Shown one piece after another: positions 42,936 to 51,506 of a stretch of DNA of 64,000 bases. The notes beneath the pieces were generated by a model, which was not told the origin of the DNA, made no database searches, and saw only the letters and a list, made by a program, of their open reading frames with translations. Source of the DNA: Streptomyces luomodiensis (GTDB taxonomy: Bacteria; Actinomycetota; Actinomycetes; Streptomycetales; Streptomycetaceae). The translations under genes and the position numbers were made by a program. Numbering within the stretch: the first letter of the stretch is position 1; each line of letters starts with the position of its first letter. The stretch is taken from contig NZ_CP117522.1 in NCBI RefSeq assembly GCF_031679605.1, positions 2,356,001 to 2,420,000 on the forward strand, given 5' to 3'.

Positions 42936-45791
42936 TCAGCGGTGGGCCCGGAACTCCACGACCTGCTGGTAGGTGGGCCGGTTCTGCCAGCTGATCTTGT
43001 TGTGGGTCAGCCCGCCGACCGGCCGCTGGATGATGGCGTCGGCGCACCACTGGTCGCCCGCCGAGCAGTTGTCGTCGCCGGGGTAGACCTGGGCGGGGGT
43101 CTTGGCCACGGCCGTCTTCAGGCTCGTCAGCAGGGCGTCCCGGCAGGCGCTCAGCTCCCCGCCGCCGCAGTACGGCCGGGCCAGCGGGCCCGCCACGTCC
43201 TCGCCGAGGACCGTGCGCAGATCCTTGTCCACATAGGACCACCAGCCGTACTGGAAGGAGGACCCGGCGTGCGAGCCGGTGGGGCCGTGCCCGGCCGAGG
43301 GCGCTTCGTCGACCGTCAGATTGGCGCGCAGGGCGTCGTAGAGGTCATCGCCCAGTCCGGGTCCGAACTCGGCCTCGACCAGCAGCGGCCACCAGGCGTC
43401 CATGATCCGTACGGCGTCGGCGTGCCCGTAGGTGTGCGAGCCGGCGCTGGTCTCGCGGCGCTGTGCGCCCGCCGCCGCCCAGGACTCCAGCCGCTGCACC
43501 GCGGTGGCCAGGCCGGGGTCGTCGATGGGCTGCGAGCGCAGCACCTTCAGCAGCTCCGGCAGCACGTCCTCACCGCGCAGATCGGTGACGGCGGCCTCGG
43601 CCATGGCCCGGGTGAGCGCGGCGCGGGTGACCCCGCCCTTGCGGACCAGGGCGCGCACCCGGTCGTCGAGGAGGTTGCCGCGGTGCACCGAGCCGTTGCC
43701 GAAGCCGGCCGCGCTGTAGCCCTTGGCCAGCTTGTTGTTCCAGCTGATGTAGTAGTCCTGGTCGATGGACTGCGGATGTTCGGCGGGCGGGGTGGCGGCG
43801 GCGGTGTTGGCCGTGGGGTCGAAGTCCCGCCACTCGTACGCGGTCTGGGCCCGGACCGGCAGCGAGGAGTCCACGTCCGCGGCGCGCACCGGGTTGAGTC
43901 CGCTGTTGTAGTAGGCGGTCTGCCGGGAGTCGGCGTAGAACCAGTTGAAGGTGTAGTTGATGTGCTGGGTCGCGCTCTGGAAGGACGCGGCGTCGGTCAC
44001 GTAGCCGGGGTCGTTGAGCATCTGGAAGCCGATGATGGAGTCGGCCTCGTGGCGGTAGGTGGAGCGCAGCACGGTGTAGGCCACCGGTGTGCCGTCGACG
44101 GTCGCGCGGTGGGTCACCAGTCCGTAGTTGGTCCGGTAGACCTGCATCCGGTACGAGCCGGCGGCGGTGGAGTCGGCGAGGGTGGGCTTCCAGGCGTTGC
44201 GCCGCTCCAGCTTCTCCATCGGCAGACAGGCGCCGTGGTAGCGGTAGTACGTGGCGTCCTTGGACGGCGCGGAGCCGTCCGGGGAGCACAGCTCGACCGC
44301 GTAGGTGTCGGTGATGTCCTGGGCGGCGGTGGTGGCGCTCCAGGCGTAGTCCTGGCCGCGGCCGAGCTGGACGTACATCCCCACACCCGCGAAGGAGGCG
44401 CCGCGGGCGCTGATCCCCGGGCCCTGGAGCTCCTGGAGCATCAGCAGCTGCGGGGCGAAGTAGCCGGTCTGCGGGCCGAAGACGGCCACCGGGTGGCCGC
44501 TGGCGGTGTACTTGCCGGAGACCACCAGCGCGTTGGACATGCCCTTCTTGCGGCTGAACAGATCGCGGGGCAGCACCCCGTCGTCGTAGATGCCGCGCAG
44601 CGGTTCGAGTGACGCGGGGGCCTCGGCCTCGGTGCGGGCCTTGGTGCGGTCCTTGGCGCCGGCTTTGGTGGTGGCGCCGCCCTCGCGGTCGTAGACGAGT
44701 TGTTCGGCGGTGACCGAGCCGGGGTCGGGCAGCGCGACACCCTTGGGCGTGGCGGGCTTGTCCGCGTACGGGAAGCTGCCGTCGCGCACGGTCAGCACCG
44801 CCTCGGGGTCGTTGCGCTCCCGGAAGGACTCCCACACCTCGGTGCCCTCGGCGAGGCCGTACTTCTGCTGGGCGGCGAGCAGTGAGAGCGCGCCCTCCAC
44901 CTCGCCGCCCCCGCCGTTGCCGAAGAGGGCGCCGACCACGGAGGCGAGGGCGATCAGGTCGGTGAGCTTGAACGGCTGGATCTCACCGGCGTTGGTGATC
45001 GCGTCGATATGGCCGGTGAGCACGTACTCCCCGGGGAAGTACCGGCCGTCCTTGGCCTTCTTGGCGTAGGCGTTGATGCCGTCGACATACGCCTGGGCGT
45101 CGGCCAGCGCCTGGCGGCCGCGCTCGCCGCCGTGGGCGAGGATGAAAGCCACCTGCGCCTGGTAGTCCTCCTCGGTGTACGGCGCCTGGCGGAAGAAGTC
45201 CTGCTCCAGGCCCTGGTTGGCGGCGGCGCCGCCGGCGAAGGAGGTCAGCTCGCCGCGCCCCACGTGGCGGAAGAGGTCCATCAGCCACAGCCGGTCCTGG
45301 GCGGCGGCGTATCCGGCGCCGAACTCGGTGCCCTCGCGGGTGGTGCCCTGGATGTGCGGGACACCGGTCTTCTTGTCGCGGGTGATCGTGACGTCGTCGC
45401 GCGGCTTGGTCACGGAGGCGACCTGGTCGGCGGGGACGCCGAAGGAGGAGTCGTTGAAGAAGTCGGTCAGCTTGTCGTCGGTGAGGGTGGGGTAGCCGCT
45501 CGCCAGGTCGCCGTAGCGGCCGAGCTGGTCGGTGCTGTGCTCGGGATGGGTGCCCAGCACCCGGTTGGCGAGGATGTCGGCGAGCGTGGCGTTGCCGGTC
45601 GCACCCGGCGGGAGGATGTCGGAGCACTGGCCGCCGCAGTAGTCGGTGGCCGCCGCCGCGGCGGGCTCCGCACGGGCCGGCTGCGGCACCGGGGCCGCGA
45701 GGGCGACGCCGAGGCCGAGTGCGGCGGCCGCGGCGAGCACGGTACTGGTGAGCTTGCGGTGTCTGATGGGCCTGGGGGTTCGTCGTCGCAT
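42936..45791 (-). CDS. Secreted penicillin acylase-family (Ntn) hydrolase
   Basis: A 951-residue precursor. A twin-Arg-like basic start and hydrophobic stretch (STVLAAAAALGLGVALAAP) end at ARA-E, a signal-peptidase site. The alpha-chain region has DDVTITRDKKTGVPHI and GAGYAAAQDRLWLMDLFRH. Self-cleavage before Ser419 in KKGMSNALVVSGKYTASG would create the beta chain with Ser as N-terminal nucleophile. Such enzymes hydrolyse amides: penicillins, acyl-homoserine lactones, aculeacin-type lipopeptides. It stands alone between a terminator and a 200-bp gap, so the substrate is open. Confidence 0.92.
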   Translation of the reverse strand: MRRRTPRPIRHRKLTSTVLAAAAALGLGVALAAPVPQPARAEPAAAAATDYCGGQCSDILPPGATGNATLADILANRVLGTHPEHSTDQLGRYGDLASGYPTLTDDKLTDFFNDSSFGVPADQVASVTKPRDDVTITRDKKTGVPHIQGTTREGTEFGAGYAAAQDRLWLMDLFRHVGRGELTSFAGGAAANQGLEQDFFRQAPYTEEDYQAQVAFILAHGGERGRQALADAQAYVDGINAYAKKAKDGRYFPGEYVLTGHIDAITNAGEIQPFKLTDLIALASVVGALFGNGGGGEVEGALSLLAAQQKYGLAEGTEVWESFRERNDPEAVLTVRDGSFPYADKPATPKGVALPDPGSVTAEQLVYDREGGATTKAGAKDRTKARTEAEAPASLEPLRGIYDDGVLPRDLFSRKKGMSNALVVSGKYTASGHPVAVFGPQTGYFAPQLLMLQELQGPGISARGASFAGVGMYVQLGRGQDYAWSATTAAQDITDTYAVELCSPDGSAPSKDATYYRYHGACLPMEKLERRNAWKPTLADSTAAGSYRMQVYRTNYGLVTHRATVDGTPVAYTVLRSTYRHEADSIIGFQMLNDPGYVTDAASFQSATQHINYTFNWFYADSRQTAYYNSGLNPVRAADVDSSLPVRAQTAYEWRDFDPTANTAAATPPAEHPQSIDQDYYISWNNKLAKGYSAAGFGNGSVHRGNLLDDRVRALVRKGGVTRAALTRAMAEAAVTDLRGEDVLPELLKVLRSQPIDDPGLATAVQRLESWAAAGAQRRETSAGSHTYGHADAVRIMDAWWPLLVEAEFGPGLGDDLYDALRANLTVDEAPSAGHGPTGSHAGSSFQYGWWSYVDKDLRTVLGEDVAGPLARPYCGGGELSACRDALLTSLKTAVAKTPAQVYPGDDNCSAGDQWCADAIIQRPVGGLTHNKISWQNRPTYQQVVEFRAHR

Positions 45792-45992
45792 GTGCGCTCC
45801 TCCCGGTTGCCGTCGCGACGGAGGTTACCGGCGGTATTACCGGCCCGGAAGATGAGCGGACGTCAACTTCATGGCCACGGCGGGCGAGTGAGGACTGCCG
45901 GAGAAGATCCGGGGAATTCGATGGATCCGGATCGCGCTGCGTTACGTCCATTCGACAACGAGTCGGGTCCGCACTCGCGGAGGTGGTAAGAA

Positions 45993-46604
45993 GTGGCCGG
46001 TTTCAGAGCACTTGCACGTGAGGTTCGCAATCCACGCAGACACATCACCGCCCGGCGCACATCGCTGCGCAAATGCCTGGAGCGGTTCGCGCCGTACGGG
46101 CACCGGGCGACCTGGCACCATCTATGCGCCCGTTCCGGGATCATCCCGGAGGACCGTAGGCCGGACCCCCTGCGGCTGCTCACGGCTCTGGCGGAGCTCG
46201 AGGAGGCCCGCACGCTGTGGCTCGCGTACGAGGCGGACTTCGCCGCCCGGCGCCGGCAGGAGAAATTCCTCGGCATCCGCCAGCCGAGCGCCGTCGACGA
46301 CTGGCATCTGCGCACCTGGGGCGGATGCGACATCATTCCCTGCGAATCCCCCCAGGCCCATCCCGACGGCCGCCTCGCCGACGTGCTGCGACGGCTGATC
46401 GCGGCGATGGAGTCGGGTCCGGGCTCGGCCTGCCCGGTCTGCGCGCAACCGGGCCTGGTCTGGCGTGAGGACCTGGACCGCTATCCGTCGGCCGGACCGG
46501 TCTGCCGGGACTGCGGCATCGTGGTGCCGCTGCCGCTGCTGACCACCGAGGCCCTGGCGGCGGCCCGGCGCGCGGCCCGGATGAGCCGGTACGCCACCGT
46601 ATGA
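45993..46604 (+). CDS. Hypothetical protein with C-terminal zinc ribbon
   Basis: A 203-residue protein I do not recognise. GTG at 45993 follows a near-perfect ribosome site (GGAGGTGG). The N-terminal half is basic and helical; residues about 146-174 have CPVCAQPG and VCRDCG, a Cx2C-x21-Cx2C zinc ribbon. It could be a nucleic-acid-binding protein. No operon partner. Confidence 0.7.
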   Translation: MAGFRALAREVRNPRRHITARRTSLRKCLERFAPYGHRATWHHLCARSGIIPEDRRPDPLRLLTALAELEEARTLWLAYEADFAARRRQEKFLGIRQPSAVDDWHLRTWGGCDIIPCESPQAHPDGRLADVLRRLIAAMESGPGSACPVCAQPGLVWREDLDRYPSAGPVCRDCGIVVPLPLLTTEALAAARRAARMSRYATV

Positions 46605-46704
46605 CACCCGGCCTTCCCCGGCCGGAAGAGCGCTCGCCGGAGTCCCCGCACCGGGCGGCCGGCGAGCGCCGACATCCCTGACGACCGCGTCGGCGCGGGC
46701 CGCG

Positions 46705-46748
46705 TTGACAGGGCGCCGGGCAGCCGAGCATGCTGAGCAGTCGCTTAG
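46705..46748 (+). promoter_or_regulatory. Promoter and predicted TetR operator of the MaoC gene
   Basis: A perfect -35 TTGACA (46705-46710) is followed at 18 bases by CATGCT as a possible -10. Directly after lies CTGAGCAGTCGCTTAG (46733-46748), a palindrome (arms CTxAGC/GCTxAG) nearly identical to the one upstream of the neighbouring TetR gene. Binding there would block initiation. Confidence 0.65.
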
Positions 46749-46772
46749 TACGTGGCTGCCCGGGAGGCACGC

Positions 46773-47234
46773 ATGACAGAGCCCAGGATCTTCACCTCGC
46801 CCGATGAGCTGCGGTCCGCGGCCGGCGCGGAACTCGGCCCCAGCGACTGGCTGGAGATCGACCAGAAGCGCATCGATCTGTTCGCCGACGCGACCGGCGA
46901 CCACCAGTGGATCCACGTGGACGCGGAGAAGGCGGCGGCCGGCCCGTTCGGCACCACGATCGCGCACGGCTATCTGACGCTGTCCCTGCTGCCGTCGTTC
47001 ACCCCGCAGCTGCTGCGGGTCGAGGGCGTGCGGATGGGCATCAACTACGGCGTGAACAAGGTCCGCTTCCCCTCCCCCGTCCCGGTCGGCTCCCGGCTGC
47101 GCGCCACTGGCCGGATCGTGGAGGTCGCCGAGGTCAAGGACGGGGTGCAGATGACGCTGACGGTGACCGTGGAGCGGGAGGGCGGCGACAAGCCGGTGTG
47201 CGTGGCGGAGTCCGTGGTCCGCTACTACGGCTGA
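46773..47234 (+). CDS. MaoC-family (R)-specific enoyl-CoA hydratase
   Basis: A 153-residue hot-dog-fold hydratase. The catalytic Asp/His motif ADATGDHQWIHVD and TIAHGYLTLSLLP are present. ATG at 46773 follows GGGAGG at 5 bases. Converging with a TetR gene that shares its operator motif, it probably hydrates an enoyl-CoA under control of an acyl-CoA-type signal. Confidence 0.92.
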   Translation: MTEPRIFTSPDELRSAAGAELGPSDWLEIDQKRIDLFADATGDHQWIHVDAEKAAAGPFGTTIAHGYLTLSLLPSFTPQLLRVEGVRMGINYGVNKVRFPSPVPVGSRLRATGRIVEVAEVKDGVQMTLTVTVEREGGDKPVCVAESVVRYYG

Positions 47235-47287
47235 CGGTTACCGCTGCCGGTGGCCCCTACGGCCGGCGGCCCTACCGCTGACGGTCC

Positions 47288-47923
47288 CTACGGCTGCCGC
47301 CCCGAGGCCCCCACCATGCGCAGCACCAGACCCGCGTAGAGGTCGCCGACCTCGTCGGGGGTGCTGCGCCCACGGGCGTTGAACCAGCGGGCGACGTCGA
47401 TGCACAGGGACAGCACGGCGACCGTGGTGCCGCGCACGTCCGCGACGTCGAAGACGCCCTCCTTCACCCCGTCCTCGATGATCGAGCGCACCGCCCCGTC
47501 CGTGGCCCTGCGGACGGCGATGACCTCGGCATGGTGCTCCTCGGCGAGCGCGCCGAGCTCGTACTGCACCACCCGCGCGGTCGTATGGTGCTCGGCGTGC
47601 CAGCGGACGAAGGAGCGCACCGCCTCGGCGAGCCGCTCGGCCGGGCTGCCACCGCCGTCCCGCGCCCGCTCCACGATCCCCAGGGCCCGCTCATGGCCGA
47701 CCTTGCTGATCTGGTAGAGCAGCTCTTCCTTGGTCTTGTAGTGGATGTAGAGGGCGGCCGGGCTCATTCCGGCGCGGCTCGCGATGTCCCGGGTGGTGGT
47801 GGCGTGGTAGCCGCGCTCCGCGAAGGCGTGCACGGCGGCGCTCACCAGCCGCCGGGCGGCGTCAGGGGTGATGTCGCCCCAGGGCTCGGCCTTGCCCCCG
47901 GTGTTCTTCGGCTCCGCGTCCAT
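47288..47923 (-). CDS. TetR-family regulator
   Basis: A 211-residue TetR protein; HTH about 25-72 reads RLVSAAVHAFAERGYHATTT then DIASRAGMSPAALYIHYKTK. ATG at 47923 is preferred, GTG at 47932 is an alternative. Its own upstream region and that of the MaoC gene carry the same palindrome, so it is probably an autoregulated repressor of MaoC and perhaps more genes elsewhere. Confidence 0.9.
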   Translation of the reverse strand: MDAEPKNTGGKAEPWGDITPDAARRLVSAAVHAFAERGYHATTTRDIASRAGMSPAALYIHYKTKEELLYQISKVGHERALGIVERARDGGGSPAERLAEAVRSFVRWHAEHHTTARVVQYELGALAEEHHAEVIAVRRATDGAVRSIIEDGVKEGVFDVADVRGTTVAVLSLCIDVARWFNARGRSTPDEVGDLYAGLVLRMVGASGRQP

Positions 47924-47945
47924 GGCGGACACCCTACACGGAGAG

Positions 47946-47960
47946 TGAGCAAGCGCTTAG
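47946..47960. promoter_or_regulatory. Predicted TetR operator upstream of the second TetR gene
   Basis: TGAGCAAGCGCTTAG matches the MaoC site TGAGCAGTCGCTTAG at 13 of 15 positions. The core AAGCGCTT is a perfect palindrome. It lies 23 bp upstream of the TetR start and also between it and the divergent DUF402 gene. Confidence 0.65.
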
Positions 47961-47993
47961 GAGATGTCCGGATCGTCGTCCCGCCACTCGGAC

Positions 47994-47999
47994 TAGGAT
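47994..47999 (+). promoter_or_regulatory. Likely -10 element of a leaderless transcript
   Basis: TAGGAT ends six bases before the ATG at 48006, the spacing expected if transcription starts at or next to the A of the ATG. The DUF402 gene has no ribosome site, which agrees. Confidence 0.45.
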
Positions 48000-48005
48000 C
48001 CCCCC

Positions 48006-48524
48006 ATGTCACAACTGGTCCAGGTCAACTACCGCAAGTACGACGGCACTCTGCACTGGAATCAGCGGATGCGCAGACTGGGCGAGGACGACCACGGCGT
48101 ATGGCTGGGGCTGCCGGCCGGGGCGGTGACGCGCAAGGGGTACCGTCCCCCGATCCTGCTCGAGTGCGCGCATGTGCTCCTCTTCCCGCGCGACGCGTGG
48201 TGGACGGCGGTGTTCAACGCCCCGCCCCGGGAGACCGAGATCTACTGCGACATCACCACGCCGCCCGAGTGGGTCTCCCCCTACGAGGTGACCATGGTGG
48301 ACCTGGACCTCGACGTCATCCGCGAGCGGACGGACGGCGCGACCCTGATGGTCGACCAGGACGAGTTCGCCGAGCACCAGGTGCGGTACGGCTATCCGGC
48401 GGACGTCATAGCGGAGGCCGAGGCGGCGGGGCGGTGGCTGATGGAGGCGGTCGACGGGCGCGCCGAGCCGTTCGGGACCGCCTGCGGGCAGTGGCTGGGC
48501 ATGGTCGACGGCGAGCGGCGCTGA
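48006..48524 (+). CDS. DUF402 domain protein
   Basis: A 172-residue DUF402 (FomD-like fold) protein: VQVNYRKYDGTLHWNQRMRR, then TEIYCDITTPPEWVSPYEVT and MVDLDLDVIRERTDGATLMV with the acidic cluster that binds divalent metal. Members act as nucleoside di-/triphosphate phosphohydrolases or on nucleotidyl intermediates. Divergent from TetR; appears leaderless. Confidence 0.85.
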   Translation: MSQLVQVNYRKYDGTLHWNQRMRRLGEDDHGVWLGLPAGAVTRKGYRPPILLECAHVLLFPRDAWWTAVFNAPPRETEIYCDITTPPEWVSPYEVTMVDLDLDVIRERTDGATLMVDQDEFAEHQVRYGYPADVIAEAEAAGRWLMEAVDGRAEPFGTACGQWLGMVDGERR

Positions 48525-48553
48525 CAGCCCGACCGCGGACATCGCCTCTCGGT

Positions 48554-48602
48554 GGACGCCACCTCACCAAGGGACGTCACCTCACCGGGAAACGTCGTCT
48601 CA
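48554..48602. repeat. Imperfect tandem repeat reaching the MFS stop codon
   Basis: Three related units: GGACGCCACCTCACC, GGACGTCACCTCACC and AAACGTCGTCTCACC, the last overlapping the stop codon of the leftward MFS gene (48600-48602). Confidence 0.55.
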
Positions 48603-49901
48603 CCCGGACGGGCGGCCCGTGCCGGGCGCGGCCGAGGACCCTTCCGTATGCCGCTTCCCCGGCGCGGGCGGGCCCCCGGCGGAGTCCCCGGCGGGGTCCG
48701 CGGCCGGGCGCTCGCGCAGTGGCCGTACGGCGATCGCCGCCGATATCAGGAGCAGTCCGCCCAGCATGACGAAGGGGGCGGCCGTGCCCACGAGCCCCGC
48801 GAGCACACCGGCGGAGGCGGGCGCGGCGACCTGGCCGAGGCGGTTGCCGGTCAGCCGCAGCGCGAGGGCCGTGCTGCGCGCCCCCTCCGGGGCGGCCTGG
48901 ACGACGGTCGTCATCGACAGCGGCTGTCCGACGCCGAGGCAGAAGCCGAGCCCGGCCAGCAGCACCCCGAGCGCCCAGGCGGGCACCGGCAGGGCGATGC
49001 CCGTGCACAGGAGCGCGGCGCCCAGACAGCTGACGGCCATCAGGACGGTGCGGCCCATCAGCCGGATCATCGGGGTGATGGCGAGCCGGCAGACCACGGT
49101 GGCGGTGGCGCGCAGGCTGAGCAGCACACCGACGACCGCGGGCGAGATCCCGCGCTGTTCGCCGACCACCGGCAGATAGGCGGTGAGGATGTCGGTGGCG
49201 GAGAGCACGGCGAGGCTGATGAACATGCCGGAGGCGACACCGCGGGTGGTCAGGATGCCGCGTACCGGCACCCGCCGGGCGGCGGTCTCCCCGGCGGGGG
49301 CGGCCGTCGTCCCCGTACCGTCCGGGCGGCGCTCGATGCGCCACAGCGAGGTGACGGAGAAGGCCGCGAGGGCGGCGGACACGAACAGCGCGGCCGCGCT
49401 GGTGCGCCCCATCGCCCCGTCCTGTTCGGAGACCACCAGTCCGGCCGCGATGGGCCCGATGAGCTGGCCGAGCGAGGCGCCGATGGTGAAGTGGCCGAAG
49501 TTGCGGTCCTGTTCGTCCGGTCCGCTCTGGCGGGCCACGATGGACTGGGCGCCGATGACGAACGACAGATGGCCCAGGCCCATCACCCCGCTCCACGCGG
49601 CCATCTCGGGCAGCGAACCGGCCGTGCCGCTGAGCGCGCAGCCGGTGGCGATGAGCGCGACCCCGACGGGCAGCAGCGGGGCGCACCGCCCGTGGTCGGT
49701 GCGCCGTCCCAGCGGTACGGCGGCGAACAGCGGCAGCAGGGCGTAGACACCGGCGATCACACCGACCGCGCGGGCGTCGGCGCCGAGTGCCAGCGCCCGG
49801 TAGGAGACGGCCGGCCGCGCCATGCTGACCGCCCCCTGGGTGAACGAAAAGGCGATGACCAGGCGCAGCAGCCAGCCCCTCCCGGGCTTCGGACTCTCCA
49901 T
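48600..49901 (-). CDS. MFS transporter
   Basis: A 433-residue major-facilitator protein with 12 hydrophobic helices. LGRRTDHGRCAPLLPVGVAL is the loop 2-3 motif and RLTGNRLGQVAAPASAGVLA a typical helix-11 region. Starts 3 bases after the CitMHS stop, so it is second in that operon. The C-terminal 35 residues are Pro/Gly-rich. Substrate unknown. Confidence 0.9.
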   Translation of the reverse strand: MESPKPGRGWLLRLVIAFSFTQGAVSMARPAVSYRALALGADARAVGVIAGVYALLPLFAAVPLGRRTDHGRCAPLLPVGVALIATGCALSGTAGSLPEMAAWSGVMGLGHLSFVIGAQSIVARQSGPDEQDRNFGHFTIGASLGQLIGPIAAGLVVSEQDGAMGRTSAAALFVSAALAAFSVTSLWRIERRPDGTGTTAAPAGETAARRVPVRGILTTRGVASGMFISLAVLSATDILTAYLPVVGEQRGISPAVVGVLLSLRATATVVCRLAITPMIRLMGRTVLMAVSCLGAALLCTGIALPVPAWALGVLLAGLGFCLGVGQPLSMTTVVQAAPEGARSTALALRLTGNRLGQVAAPASAGVLAGLVGTAAPFVMLGGLLLISAAIAVRPLRERPAADPAGDSAGGPPAPGKRHTEGSSAAPGTGRPSG

Positions 49902-49904
49902 GGG

Positions 49905-51356
49905 TCAGATGATGCCGAAGGCCAGAGCCGCGGCGAGCACCACCAGCGAGGTGAGCGCCGCCCATTTCACGGTGAACCGGGTGTGGTCGCCGAATTCGAC
50001 CTTCGCCATGCCCACGAGGACGTAGACGGCGGGGACCAGCGGGCTCGACATGTGCAGGGCCTGTCCGGTGATCGAGGCGCGGGCGATCTCCAGCGCGGAG
50101 ACCCCGTGCGCGGCCCCGGCCTCGGCGAGGATCGGCACGATGCCGAAGTAGAAGCCGTCGTTGGACATGAAGTAGGTGAGCGGGATGGACAGCACACCGG
50201 TGACCACGGCCATGTGCGGGCCCATGCCGTCGGGGACGCTGTCGACCAGCCAGCGGGCCATGTGCTCGACCATGCCGGTGCCGGTGAGGACGCCGGTGAA
50301 GACGGCGGCGGCGAAGACCATCCCGGAGACGTTGACGACGTTCTCGGCGTGCGCGGCGATCCGGGCCTTCTGGTCGCTCATCTGCGGGAAGTTGACGGTG
50401 AGCGCGATCGCGGCGGCGAGGAGGAAGAGGACCGGGATCGGCAGGACTTCCATGATCATCAGGGTCAGCAGGGCGATGGTCAGGGCCGCGTTGAACCAGT
50501 AGAGCTTGGGGCGCAGGGTGGCGCGGTGGGGGTCGAGCCCCTTGAACTCGTCGTCGTCGGAGGCGCCGGAGACGCCGGAGCCGTGCGAGCCGTCCGAAGC
50601 GTCGGAGGCATCGGAGCCGTCCGAGGCGTGTGCCGCGCGGCCGCCCTTGGCCGCCTTGCCGCCGCCCTCGCCCTTGGTGCCGGAGCCCGCACCGACCAGC
50701 ACCTGCTCGGGGTCGCCCGCGGTGACCTCGTCCAGCGTCAGCACGCCCAGGCGCTTGCGCTCCCGCAGACCCAGGCCGTAGGAGAGGGCGATGACGAAGA
50801 GCAGTCCGACCGCGAGGGCCGGGATCATCGGTACGAAGATGTCGCCCGCGTCGACCTTGAGCGCGGTGGCGGCACGGGCGGTCGGGCCGCCCCAGGGCAG
50901 CGTGTTCATCACGCCGTTGGCCATGGCCGCGACACCGGTCATCACCACCAGGCTCATCTTCAGCCGCCGGTAGAGCGGCACCATGGCCGACACGGTGATC
51001 ATGAAGGTGGTGGAGCCGTCGCCGTCGAGCGAGACGACCGCCGCGAGGATCGCGGTGCCGACCACGATCCGCATCGGATCCGCCTTGCAGAACCGCAGGA
51101 TGAGCCGGACGATCGGGTCGAAGAGGCCGACGTCGATCATCACCCCGAAGTAGATGATGGCGAACATCAGCATGGCGGCCGTGGGGGCGAGATCTCCGAC
51201 GCCGTCGAGAACGTAGTCCCCGAGATGCGCCCCCTTCCCGACGAGCACGCAGAACAGCGCGGGGATGAGCACCAGGGCGCCCATCGGGGACATCTTCTTC
51301 ATCATGATCAGGACAAGGAATGTCGCGATCATGACGAAGCCGAGGATGGTCAGCAT
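49905..51356 (-). CDS. CitMHS-family metal-citrate transporter
   Basis: A 483-residue secondary transporter: MLTILGFVMIATFLVLIMMK, LDGDGSTTFMITVSAMVPLY and a later MSNDGFYFGIVPILAEAGAA are CitMHS hallmarks. It imports citrate complexed with Mg2+ or Ca2+. The central loop (about 225-270) is low-complexity with Gly/Ser/Asp repeats (DGSDASDASDGSHG). GAGGT is nine bases before the ATG. Probably induced by citrate. Confidence 0.93.
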   Translation of the reverse strand: MLTILGFVMIATFLVLIMMKKMSPMGALVLIPALFCVLVGKGAHLGDYVLDGVGDLAPTAAMLMFAIIYFGVMIDVGLFDPIVRLILRFCKADPMRIVVGTAILAAVVSLDGDGSTTFMITVSAMVPLYRRLKMSLVVMTGVAAMANGVMNTLPWGGPTARAATALKVDAGDIFVPMIPALAVGLLFVIALSYGLGLRERKRLGVLTLDEVTAGDPEQVLVGAGSGTKGEGGGKAAKGGRAAHASDGSDASDASDGSHGSGVSGASDDDEFKGLDPHRATLRPKLYWFNAALTIALLTLMIMEVLPIPVLFLLAAAIALTVNFPQMSDQKARIAAHAENVVNVSGMVFAAAVFTGVLTGTGMVEHMARWLVDSVPDGMGPHMAVVTGVLSIPLTYFMSNDGFYFGIVPILAEAGAAHGVSALEIARASITGQALHMSSPLVPAVYVLVGMAKVEFGDHTRFTVKWAALTSLVVLAAALAFGII

Positions 51357-51429
51357 AGTTGGCTACCTCACGTTCGCCTTCGAACTCCCCCAGTTATTGG
51401 CGGTCGAGGTGACGTTAGGTGCGGCAACT

Positions 51430-51469
51430 TTGCGTTAACAAGACCTTGACATGCGAGCAATAAGCGCAA
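51430..51469. promoter_or_regulatory. Imperfect inverted repeat in the CitMHS upstream region
   Basis: TTGCGTTA (51430-51437) and TAAGCGCAA (51461-51469) are inverted with one extra base, 75-115 bp upstream of the CitMHS start, in an AT-richer stretch that probably holds the promoter. Confidence 0.35.
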
Positions 51470-51506
51470 AACCCCAGGTCAGTGCAGTGGTGCCAGCGCG
51501 GCGGCC

